Source of the DNA: Streptoalloteichus hindustanus
GTDB taxonomy: Bacteria; Actinomycetota; Actinomycetes; Mycobacteriales; Pseudonocardiaceae
Direction: 5' to 3'
Length of the DNA: 64,000 nt
Assembly (NCBI RefSeq): GCF_900129375.1
Contig: NZ_FQVN01000004.1
Coordinates: forward strand, 186,001 to 250,000
Shown piece after piece: positions 51,836 through 64,000 of this stretch (positions within the stretch are counted from its first letter, which is position 1; the number at the start of each line of letters is the position of its first letter). Made by a program: the position numbers and the translations under genes. A model generated the notes under the pieces. It worked only from the letters and a program-made list of their open reading frames with translations. It made no database searches and was not told the DNA's origin.

Positions 51836-52174
51836 ATGACCAATGGCGCGCTGAGGGAGCCGACCTTCCTGATCCTCACGGCGCTGGCCGCTCGGGCGCA
51901 GCACGGCTACGGCATCCTGCGGGACGTCGAAGCGATCTCCGACGGCCGCGTCAGACTGCGCGCCGGAACCCTGTACGCCGCGCTGGACCGACTGTCGGCG
52001 GACGGCTGGGTGGCCGTCGACCGGGAGGAAGTCGTGGACGGCCGGCTCCGTCGCTACTACCGGCTGACCGACGAGGGGGCGGCCAGGTTGGAGGCTGAGG
52101 TGAAGAGGTTGCGCGCACACACCCGTGCGGCAGAGCAACGCTTACGAGCACGACTCATCGGGGGGACGGCGTGA
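51836..52174 (+). CDS. PadR-family transcriptional regulator, short
   Basis: A 112-residue winged-helix regulator: EPTFLILTALAARAQHGYGILRDVE, LRAGTLYAALDRLSADGWV and YYRLTDEGAARLEAE. This is the small PadR type without the C-terminal Vir domain. It starts next to a palindrome and its stop overlaps the GTG of the membrane-protein gene (GTGA), a common actinobacterial pair in which PadR controls a HAAS-type membrane protein. Confidence 0.87.
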   Translation: MTNGALREPTFLILTALAARAQHGYGILRDVEAISDGRVRLRAGTLYAALDRLSADGWVAVDREEVVDGRLRRYYRLTDEGAARLEAEVKRLRAHTRAAEQRLRARLIGGTA

Positions 52175-53097
52175 GCAAGCTGGAGCGGCGCTACCGCAGA
52201 CTGCTGGCCTGCTACCCGCGCGATCACCGCGAACGCAACGGCGAGGAGATGCTCGGGGTCCTCATGGCGGGGGCCGGCGACCGGAGAGCTCCGGGTTGGC
52301 GCGAGTCCGTCGACCTGCTGTGGGGCGCGGCCCGGCTGCACCTGCGACGCGTGGTGGCGGCGGACGGCGGCATCGAACCCCGCGACGTGCTGGCGATCGT
52401 GAGCCTGTTGGGGCCGATCGCCCTGTTGACCGGCGCCACGACCGGACTGCACGAACTGGGCTGGTGGGTCCAGGCCGGAGCGCTGTCGGAGATGCCGTGG
52501 ACTGGGCAGATTCCGGACGCTCCGGTGTGGTGCGTCTGGCTGGCCGTGGCCGTGCTCAGCCTGTTACGGCTGCGCCGCGCCGCCGCCGTGGGCGCGTGGC
52601 TGGGTACGGCCGGCTTCGTGTTCCTCGCGACAGTCTTCCCCGCCCAACACTGGTGGACCGCTCTGGACGCGGGCTGGGTTCTGCTCGGTGCGCTCACCGC
52701 GGTCGCGTTGACGTGGTCGCCCGGGCCGACACGTGGGCGTGAACTGGTGGGCGGGAAAGCGGTCGCCACGATGGCCGCGACGGTCGTCGTGGCCGTGGTG
52801 TTGGGAGTTCTGGCCGACCGTTACGCGGTGGGCGAGTTGCTGAGACTGGTCGTCCTGGTCGTCGGCACCGTGGCAGCCTGTGGCGCGCGGTCGCGCATCG
52901 GCCGCCGTGCCGCTCTGGTGCTGGTGCTCCCTGTCCTGATCACGTGGCCGGCGAAGGCACTGATGCTTTCGGCGCTCGTTCTCCCGGCCCCGGTGGAGGT
53001 AGCGATCTTCTACGGCGTGCCGGTCGTGGTGTTGCTGGCGCTGGGCGCCCTGCCCCGCCGCGTCCGGCGGCGACGCCCTGGCGGAGCGACCTCCTAG
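52171..53097 (+). CDS. Multi-spanning membrane protein co-transcribed with PadR
   Basis: A 308-residue protein. Residues 1-55 are cytosolic and charged (LERRYRRLLACYPRDHRERNGEEMLGVL, a pattern seen in proteins paired with PadR). After this come about seven hydrophobic segments and a basic C-terminus. The function is unknown. GTG 52171 overlaps the padR stop. The convergent MFS gene ends 42 bp downstream. Confidence 0.75.
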   Translation: MSKLERRYRRLLACYPRDHRERNGEEMLGVLMAGAGDRRAPGWRESVDLLWGAARLHLRRVVAADGGIEPRDVLAIVSLLGPIALLTGATTGLHELGWWVQAGALSEMPWTGQIPDAPVWCVWLAVAVLSLLRLRRAAAVGAWLGTAGFVFLATVFPAQHWWTALDAGWVLLGALTAVALTWSPGPTRGRELVGGKAVATMAATVVVAVVLGVLADRYAVGELLRLVVLVVGTVAACGARSRIGRRAALVLVLPVLITWPAKALMLSALVLPAPVEVAIFYGVPVVVLLALGALPRRVRRRRPGGATS

Positions 53098-53138
53098 CCA
53101 GGACAAGCACCACGGCCGACAAGCACCACGGCCAGGAG

Positions 53139-54335
53139 TCAGCGGACCGGGACGGGCTTCTCGGCGTCGTGCGGTGCGGGGGTTTCTCGGCGGGGGCGGC
53201 GCTCCAGCCAGCCGGAGAGGAGCGCGAAGGCCAGGCCGACCAGGGCCAGGGCGGCGCCGACCCAGCTGGGGGCGGTGAGTCCCATGCCGGCCGCGATGAC
53301 CAGGCCGCCGAGGTAGGCGCCCAGCGAGTTGGCGATGTTGAAGGTCGACTGGATGCTCGCCGACCCCAGCGCGGGGGCCTCCTTGGCCTGGTCGAGGATG
53401 CGGGACTGGATGCTGGGGATCGCCGCGAACCCGGTCGCCCCGATCAGGAACACGGTGACCGGGGCCAGCAGCGCGCTGTGCGCGGTGGACGCGAACAGGG
53501 CGAGGCTGGCGGCGAGCGCGGCGAGGAAGACGTACAGCGTCCGCATCGGGTCGCGGTCGGCCAGTCGACCGCCGACGGCGGTGCCGACGGTCATGCCCAC
53601 GCCGAACACCGCCAACAGCACGGTCACCGCGGTGGGGGTGTAGCCGGTGACGTCGGTGAACACCGGCTTGACGTAGCTGTAGAAGGAGAAGATCGCCGCG
53701 AAGCCGAACACCACGACCGCGAACGCCAGCCAGACCTGCGGGCGGGTGAACGCGCGCAGCTCGCCGCGCAGGCTGACGTCGGTGGGCCTGGCCTGCCAGG
53801 GCACCAGGGCCGCCACCGCGGCGAGCGCGACCACGCCGATCACCGCGACCAGGCCGAACGCCCAGCGCCAGCCGAGCGCCTGACCGAGCAGGGTGCCGAC
53901 CGGGACCCCGACGACGTTGGCCACGGTCAGCCCGATGAACATCAGGGAGATGGCCTGGGCGCGCCGGTCGCGGTCGACCAGGCTCGCGGCCACCACCGCG
54001 CCGATGCCGAAGAACACGCCGTGCGGCAGTCCGGTGAGGAACCGGGCGCCGAGCAGCAGCTCGTGCGTCGGGGCGAAGGCCGAGATCAGGTTTCCGACGG
54101 TGAAGAGCACCAGCATGCTCAGCAGCATCGTCTTCTGCCGCGCGCGCATCCCGAGCATGGTCAGCAGCGGTGCGCCGACGACCACGCCGAGGGCGTACAG
54201 CGAGATGTAGCCACCGGCGTCCGGGATCGACACCCGGAAGTCGTTGGCGATCTCGGGCAACAGGCCCATCATGACGAACTCGGTCGTCCCGATCCCGAAC
54301 GCGGCGACAGCCAGGGCCAGCAGGGCGATGGGCAA
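53139..54335 (-). CDS. MFS transporter, AraJ-like (DHA1)
   Basis: A 398-residue permease with twelve hydrophobic segments. AVAAFGIGTTEFVMMGLLPEIA in helix 1, ARFLTGLPHGVFFGIGAVVAA and GRLADRDPMR are marks of the AraJ/YdhP arabinose- and drug-efflux group. I chose the TTG at 54335 because GGGGGAG precedes it and the protein then begins PIALLALAV like its relatives; the open frame extends 32 codons further to 54431. The substrate is unknown. Confidence 0.85.
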   Translation of the reverse strand: MPIALLALAVAAFGIGTTEFVMMGLLPEIANDFRVSIPDAGGYISLYALGVVVGAPLLTMLGMRARQKTMLLSMLVLFTVGNLISAFAPTHELLLGARFLTGLPHGVFFGIGAVVAASLVDRDRRAQAISLMFIGLTVANVVGVPVGTLLGQALGWRWAFGLVAVIGVVALAAVAALVPWQARPTDVSLRGELRAFTRPQVWLAFAVVVFGFAAIFSFYSYVKPVFTDVTGYTPTAVTVLLAVFGVGMTVGTAVGGRLADRDPMRTLYVFLAALAASLALFASTAHSALLAPVTVFLIGATGFAAIPSIQSRILDQAKEAPALGSASIQSTFNIANSLGAYLGGLVIAAGMGLTAPSWVGAALALVGLAFALLSGWLERRPRRETPAPHDAEKPVPVR

Positions 54336-54680
54336 GGAAGCTCCCCCGAAACGGATGTGCGGTGCTGGTTCGCCCCCCGTCCCCGACCCCAGTGCCCAGT
54401 GCGCGGTCACATTCCGGGAAGTGGAGAACACGACTTCGTCGAAGCCGACTGCCGGTGGCGCTCACAGATCTAACAGAGGCCGGCGCGGGACGTGTTCCTG
54501 AACCGCTTATGACCCGTGCCACGTCTACGTTCGCCCAGCTCAGAGCAGGGGGGAGACCTTCGCGAGGGAGCTGACAATGATGGCGAAGATCTGTCGGAGC
54601 GGCTTTTCCGGATCAGTCATACCGGGCGAAAGACGCGAAACCGGCCGCACCCCGGGGGGTGCGGCCGGTTTCGCGGGGGA
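54336..54680. other. Intergenic region between MFS and carboxylase genes
   Basis: About 345 bases without a gene. The right end carries a strong terminator (54634-54675), and the left part must contain the MFS promoter. Nothing else recognisable. Confidence 0.5.
54634..54675 (-). terminator. Strong hairpin terminator of the carboxylase gene
   Basis: A perfect 20-bp inverted repeat (CGCGAAACCGGCCGCACCCC and its complement) with a 2-base centre, just 6 bases beyond the carboxylase stop. It lacks a T-run, as is usual in actinomycetes. Confidence 0.85.
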
Positions 54681-60218
<5,538 letters not shown>

Positions 60219-60246
60219 CGGCTGAGCCTCCCAAGCACCCGCGCGC

Positions 60247-60279
60247 AAAAGGCGACGTCCGGGTTCCGGAGCGTCGCCT
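60247..60279 (-). terminator. Terminator-like hairpin in the carboxylase 5' leader (possible attenuator)
   Basis: On the minus strand, AGGCGACG and CGTCGCCT pair over 8 bp with inner TCCGG/CCGGA, followed immediately by TTTT. It ends 29 bases before the carboxylase start codon, leaving too little room for a promoter between. It may therefore end upstream transcription or attenuate the carboxylase message. Confidence 0.5.
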
Positions 60280-60877
60280 GCACCTCCCTCTACCCTCCTC
60301 GATCAACGGCGAACGCACCAATGTGCCGAACCGCGCATGCCGGGCCCGCTGCGTTGTAGGGACCCCACAAAAGCGCGGTCTGGGCCACCCAACCGGCTGA
60401 CGGACGGCGCGAGATCCGCCACAAAGTGACGTACCCCGCGTCGCGAGCGGCGGAGAAACAACCGGAACGGCGGAAACGGTCAGAAAGCCGGAATACCCCA
60501 TTCGGGGACGGCGGCGGCCGGCGGCGGGCGGGGTGACGGCGGGCACCCCAGCGGCGCGGCCCCCGCCTGGTCCTGACCGCTGGCAGGAGCCTGCCGTCGA
60601 TCTCGGCCCGGCCGAGGGGGCTGTCCCCGTGACGCCCGGCCGTTCGCGATGCCGGTCGAGTCGGGGGTGAGGGCCGGGGGACATGACAAGGCCGTACGTC
60701 TTCGCTCGGCTCTGGGAGGCTGGCGTGCCGAACAGTCCAGAGTGGACGTGTCCGCACAGGACAGACGTGCTCGCCGTGATCGGGCGGGTGGGCGCCCACC
60801 CGCCGTCGACCCCGGTTACGCGTCACCGGCCGGACAGCGGCGAATTGGTCCGCTGTGGACGGTCGTGGGCTCAGGAC
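60280..60877. other. Intergenic region upstream of the carboxylase
   Basis: About 600 bases with no supported gene. It contains three copies of the GTCC-N5-GGAC palindrome (60735, 60750, 60848), the densest group in the window, near the 3' end of the monooxygenase gene. The carboxylase promoter should be here. Confidence 0.5.
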
Positions 60878-62377
60878 TCAGGGCTCGCGGTGGGTGGCGG
60901 TGAGCGCCCTGTTCGCGGCCGAGGCCAGCGCGGCGTCGTCCGGTGTGGTCCCGGCCCATGCGACGTGGCCGTCGGGACGGACCAACGCCGCGCGAACCGC
61001 GGTCCAGTCGGACCGGGACTCCGCCAGCGACCGGGAGTGCACGGTGAGCCCCGTCCGCGCCAGGTCCCTGAGCGGGCTGACGGCTCTCCCGGTCAGGTCC
61101 AGCAGGACGTACCCGTCCGCGCGCAGCAGGGCGAACAGGGAGGAGCCGCCGGGCTCGTCGCCGGCGTCGGCGAACGCGAGGTCCGGCGCCCGGGTGCCGG
61201 TCAGCGGGTGGGCCGACGGGTCCCGCGGCGGGTAGTGGACGGCGAGTCCGGTGAGGCGCTCGGCCAGCGTCCGGTTGAAGGACGGCTGGGTGGCGATCGC
61301 GCGGCTGAGCACCGTCCGCAGGTCGATCCCCTCCGGGGAGAAGCCGGTCATCAGGGCGACCTGGGCGCGGCTGCCCTCCGCCAGGTCCGCGCCGACGGGA
61401 CGGCGTTCGGCCTGGTAGGTGTCCAGCAGGTCGTCGGGCGCCCAGCCGCGCAGGGTGGCGGCGAGCTTCCAGCCGAGGTTGTGCGCGTCCTGCAGACCGA
61501 CGTTCATCCCCACGCCGCCGGCCGGGAAGTGCTGGTGGGCGGCGTCCCCGGCGAGCAGGACCCGCCCGAGGCGGTAGTGCTCGGCCAGGCGGGTGGCGTT
61601 GCCGAAGCGGGAGAGCCACACCGGGTCGCGCATGCCGAAGTCCCGCCCGGCGATGGCCGTGGTCCTGGCGCGGAGCTCGTCCAGGGTCAGGTCGCCGGGC
61701 CAGTCCGTGCGCAGGTCCTGGGGTGTGACGCCGACCAGTCGGAACAGGCCGCCGGGCAGCGCCACGACCATCAGCAGCCCCGCCGGCGTGAAGGCGGTGA
61801 AGCCGGGCGGCGGCGGGGTGTCGAGGGTGACGTCGCCGAGCCAGCCCAGGACCGTGGACGGGGTGCCGGGGAAGTCGATCCCCGCCGCCGCGCGCACCGT
61901 GCTGCGGGTGCCGTCGCAGCCGACGACGTAGGCGGCCCGGAGCTCGTACGGCCCCTCGGGGCCCGCCACCCGCACGGTCACCGCCGTCGGGTCCTCGGCG
62001 AGGCCGGTGACGCGGTGGCCGCGTCGGACCTCGACGCCGAGCGCGAGCGCGTGGCCTTCGAGCAGCTCCTCCGTCCGGGCCTGGGGGAGGGCCAGCGTGT
62101 ACGGGAACGGGGTGTCCAGCGGGGTGAAGTCCAGCCGGTCGTCGAGCGCGCCGAAGTGGCCGCCGGGGAAGGGCGTGCCCTCGGCGAGGAAGGGCTGGTG
62201 CGCCCCGCGCGAGGCCAGGATCTCCAGGGTGCGCGGGTGGACGGTGAGGGCCTTGGACCGCTCGTCGCGCTCCGGTCGCTCCTCGATCACGGTGACGGGC
62301 ACGCCGCCGAGTCGGAGCTCGGCCGCCAGCCAGAGCCCGACCGGACCGCCGCCGACCACGATGACCTGCTGTTCCAC
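60878..62377 (-). CDS. FAD-dependent aromatic monooxygenase (PHBH/RdmE type)
   Basis: A 499-residue class A flavin monooxygenase. FAD/NADPH marks are VIVVGGGPVGLWLAAELRLGG, the DG motif VVGCDGTRSTVRAAAGI and the GD motif LLAGDAAHQHFPAGGVGMNVGLQDAHNLGWKLA, with a C-terminal thioredoxin-like domain. Relatives hydroxylate phenols, polyketides or antibiotics such as rifampicin and tetracycline. GTG 62377 follows AAGGAGG. It is divergent from a TetR gene with two shared palindromes, so it is probably induced by its substrate. Confidence 0.88.
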   Translation of the reverse strand: MEQQVIVVGGGPVGLWLAAELRLGGVPVTVIEERPERDERSKALTVHPRTLEILASRGAHQPFLAEGTPFPGGHFGALDDRLDFTPLDTPFPYTLALPQARTEELLEGHALALGVEVRRGHRVTGLAEDPTAVTVRVAGPEGPYELRAAYVVGCDGTRSTVRAAAGIDFPGTPSTVLGWLGDVTLDTPPPPGFTAFTPAGLLMVVALPGGLFRLVGVTPQDLRTDWPGDLTLDELRARTTAIAGRDFGMRDPVWLSRFGNATRLAEHYRLGRVLLAGDAAHQHFPAGGVGMNVGLQDAHNLGWKLAATLRGWAPDDLLDTYQAERRPVGADLAEGSRAQVALMTGFSPEGIDLRTVLSRAIATQPSFNRTLAERLTGLAVHYPPRDPSAHPLTGTRAPDLAFADAGDEPGGSSLFALLRADGYVLLDLTGRAVSPLRDLARTGLTVHSRSLAESRSDWTAVRAALVRPDGHVAWAGTTPDDAALASAANRALTATHREP

Positions 62378-62386
62378 GATTCCTCC

Positions 62387-62437
62387 TTGGTCACTGACCA
62401 AATCAACTGCGGGGCAGTAAACTAGGTCAGTGACCAA
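62387..62437. promoter_or_regulatory. Paired TetR operators in the divergent promoter
   Basis: TTGGTCA-C-TGACCAA (62387-62401) is a perfect palindrome; TAGGTCA-G-TGACCAA (62423-62437) matches it with one arm mismatch. Their centres are 36 bp apart. The second overlaps the tetR start codon. TAAACT at 62418 is a fitting -10 for a leaderless tetR message. Confidence 0.8.
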
Positions 62438-63092
62438 GAAGCAAGCGGAGACCGAGAAGCAGGCCGGGGTCGAGAAGCGGACGGGCGAGGGTCGCGCCGC
62501 ACGGCTCGACCAGGACACCGTCGTGCGCGCCGCCGTCGAGCTCCTCAACGACAAGGGGCTGGACGCCGTGTCCACCCGCGCGGTCGCCGACCGGCTCGGG
62601 GTGCGGATGAACACGGTCCTGTGGCACGTCAAGACCAAAACCCGGCTGCTGGAGCTGATGGCCGACGCCGTCGTCGGCGAGATCCGCCTCGACGACCTGC
62701 CGGAGGCGTGGGACGAACGGGCCCGAGAGCTCGCCCGTCGCCACCGCCGAGCGCTGCTCGCGCACCGCGACGGGGCCGCGCTGGTCACCGGCACCTACAC
62801 CCCCGAGCCGCACACTCTGCGCTTCGCCAACGCCCTGGTCGGCGCCCTGCTCGACGGCGACATGCCCGAGCGCGAGGCGGCGTGGACAGCCTGGGCCGTC
62901 ACGTACTTCACCCTCGGACTGACCCAGGAGGAGCAGGCCGCGCCCCAGTCCCCGGACGACCGCCTCACCCGGGCGGTCTCCGCGGCGAGCCACCCCGCGC
63001 TGCTCCGGGTGCTCCCGCACCTCGACGCCGCGTCCTTCGACGAGCGCTTCGAGCACGGCCTCTCGGCTCTCCTCGCCCCTGGCCGGCCCTGA
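62430..63092 (+). CDS. TetR-family repressor
   Basis: A 220-residue regulator. The helix-turn-helix is VVRAAVELLNDKGLDAVSTRAVADRLGVRMNTVLWHV, followed by an all-helical ligand domain of the TetR C-terminal type. A Lys/Glu-rich 25-residue N-terminal arm precedes the DNA-binding domain. GTG 62430 lies at the centre of an operator and has no ribosome site, consistent with leaderless translation and tight autoregulation. It likely represses the adjacent monooxygenase. Confidence 0.87.
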   Translation: MTKKQAETEKQAGVEKRTGEGRAARLDQDTVVRAAVELLNDKGLDAVSTRAVADRLGVRMNTVLWHVKTKTRLLELMADAVVGEIRLDDLPEAWDERARELARRHRRALLAHRDGAALVTGTYTPEPHTLRFANALVGALLDGDMPEREAAWTAWAVTYFTLGLTQEEQAAPQSPDDRLTRAVSAASHPALLRVLPHLDAASFDERFEHGLSALLAPGRP

Positions 63093-63137
63093 CCGCGTTG
63101 AGGTCGGAGGTGACCTGGCGCGGAGCGGGTGCGACTC

Positions 63138-63189
63138 CACTGTGGACTGACACCGGGGACTGACACTGTGGACCGACACCGGGGACGGT
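63138..63189. repeat. 26-bp tandem repeat between convergent genes
   Basis: Two copies of a 26-bp unit beginning CACTGTGGAC and containing GACACCGGGGAC, differing at few positions. It lies between the tetR stop and the WYL gene end and may be a variant of the local GTCC/GGAC palindromes. Confidence 0.75.
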
Positions 63190-63229
63190 CGGGAGCAGTG
63201 CCCGAGCAGCGCGCCCACGGGGAGTTGGA

Positions 63230-64000
63230 TCAGTCCGGCTCCGGCACGCGTCCGGTGGGGTCCGGCACGGCGTCGGCGCAGGTGGCGAGCTGGCGGGCCA
63301 GCGCGCGCACGTGGTCGCGCAGGGCGTCCGGATACTCGATCACGAACGGGCGGTCCAGCCAGGCGAGCACGGACGGGACCCGCTCCAGCCGCTCGGCGCG
63401 CAACCGGACCCGCACCCACCCCTCGTCCCCAGTCGGGATCTCCTCCACCGTGGCGATCCCGGCCGGGAACAGGCCCCGGACCTCCTCGACCGCGCCGCGA
63501 ACCCGCACCGACACCTCGTGCGCGTAGGGCACCTGGGCGAGCCCGGACAACACGCGGGCGGCGGGGTCGAACCCGGCGGGCACCTCGAACGAGCCCGGCA
63601 ACGCCGTGGCGGCCTCGATCCGGTCCAGCCGGAACGTGCGCACCTCACCGCTGTCCGAGTCCGCCCCGGTCACGTACCAGCGCCCGGAGTGGGCGACGAT
63701 TCCGTACGGGTGCACGTCGCGTTGGCTGCGCCGCCCGCCCCAGGCGGTGTAGCTGATGGCGACGGGCTGGCGGTGCCGTGCGGCCTCCGCGAGCGTCAGC
63801 AGCACCTCCGTCTCCGGGGTCGACACGGAACGCGCCGGCGCGGTGAAGTCGGCGGTCGCCAGCAGGGCGTCCAGCCGGCGGCCGAGCGCCTCGGGCAGCA
63901 CGCGGCGCACCTTGGCGGCGGCGCTCTCCATCGCGCTCACGGACGCGGTCACCAGGCCGGCCCGTCGGCCGGTGACCAGGCCGAGGAGCACGGCGACCGC
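63230..64000 (-). CDS. WYL-domain transcriptional regulator, 5' end outside the window
   Basis: The visible 257 residues begin AVAVLLGLVTGRRAGLV and contain the WYL domain proper: HRQPVAISYTAWGGRRSQRDVHPYGIVAHSGRWYVTGADSDSGEVRTFRLDRI in recognisable pieces, then the C-terminal WCX extension (ETVPVSV-like strand, WLDRPFVIEYPDALRD). The N-terminal helix-turn-helix lies beyond 64000. WYL proteins bind nucleic acid or nucleotide ligands and regulate DNA-damage or defence genes; the target here is unknown. Confidence 0.86.
   Translation of the reverse strand, partial: AVAVLLGLVTGRRAGLVTASVSAMESAAAKVRRVLPEALGRRLDALLATADFTAPARSVSTPETEVLLTLAEAARHRQPVAISYTAWGGRRSQRDVHPYGIVAHSGRWYVTGADSDSGEVRTFRLDRIEAATALPGSFEVPAGFDPAARVLSGLAQVPYAHEVSVRVRGAVEEVRGLFPAGIATVEEIPTGDEGWVRVRLRAERLERVPSVLAWLDRPFVIEYPDALRDHVRALARQLATCADAVPDPTGRVPEPD

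Overview
The window is 64 kb of very GC-rich actinomycete DNA. Most genes start on ATG or GTG behind purine-rich ribosome sites, and stop/start overlaps of the ATGA or GTGA kind are common. A recurring GTCC-N5-GGAC palindrome and the gene content fit the Pseudonocardiales (Saccharothrix, Actinosynnema, Lentzea type); that placement is inference. I saw no rRNA or tRNA gene.

Layout. 1-13.8 kb: the end of a branched-chain amino acid dehydrogenase, a PHA synthase divergent from an AlkK-type acyl-CoA ligase, an IS5-type transposase fragment, an indolepyruvate-decarboxylase-type enzyme, an NsdA-like regulator, a largely geneless 1.4 kb stretch, and a coupled trio (hydrolase, FAD dehydrogenase, Prim-Pol-like protein). 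13.9-20.5 kb: a secreted ricin-type lectin, small proteins, then an MFS permease convergent with a four-gene ABC uptake operon for a metal chelate. The MFS gene and the operon share an operator-like sequence.

20.6-31.4 kb: a type I-E CRISPR-Cas locus in the order array 1, cas3, cse1, cse2, cas7e, cas5e, cas6e, cas1, cas2, array 2. The interference genes look intact, but cas1 is a many-times frameshifted pseudogene. The leader-proximal, hence newest, spacer of array 2 is a piece of a cas1 gene. It encodes the conserved ADYTIPLAFDL segment and matches the local cas1 remnant behind a canonical AAG PAM. The local copy differs by two seed-side substitutions and a 4-bp deletion inside the protospacer. 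A third one-spacer array with the same leader lies 20 kb away at 50.9 kb, and a solitary repeat-like hairpin sits between cas3 and cse1.

31.6-44.2 kb: a compact specialised-metabolism cluster. It has an StrR-type ParB-like regulator, a two-subunit ABC exporter with one dead nucleotide site, two DegT/DnrJ/EryC1 aminotransferases, an APH-like kinase, a Gfo/Idh/MocA dehydrogenase, a glycosyltransferase, a nucleoside-deoxyribosyltransferase-like protein and a GNAT acetyltransferase. The family list resembles the aminocyclitol branch of streptomycin biosynthesis without amidinotransferases.

44.4-64 kb: mostly single genes for metabolism and regulation. These include ADP-ribosylglycohydrolase, metallo-beta-lactamase-fold hydrolase, trpF, a LysE exporter, a B3/B4 protein, two PadR regulators, an isochorismatase-type hydrolase, an MFS drug-type transporter, a giant single-chain biotin-dependent acyl-CoA carboxylase of about 1,845 residues, a flavin monooxygenase divergent from its TetR regulator with paired operators, and a WYL regulator cut by the window edge.
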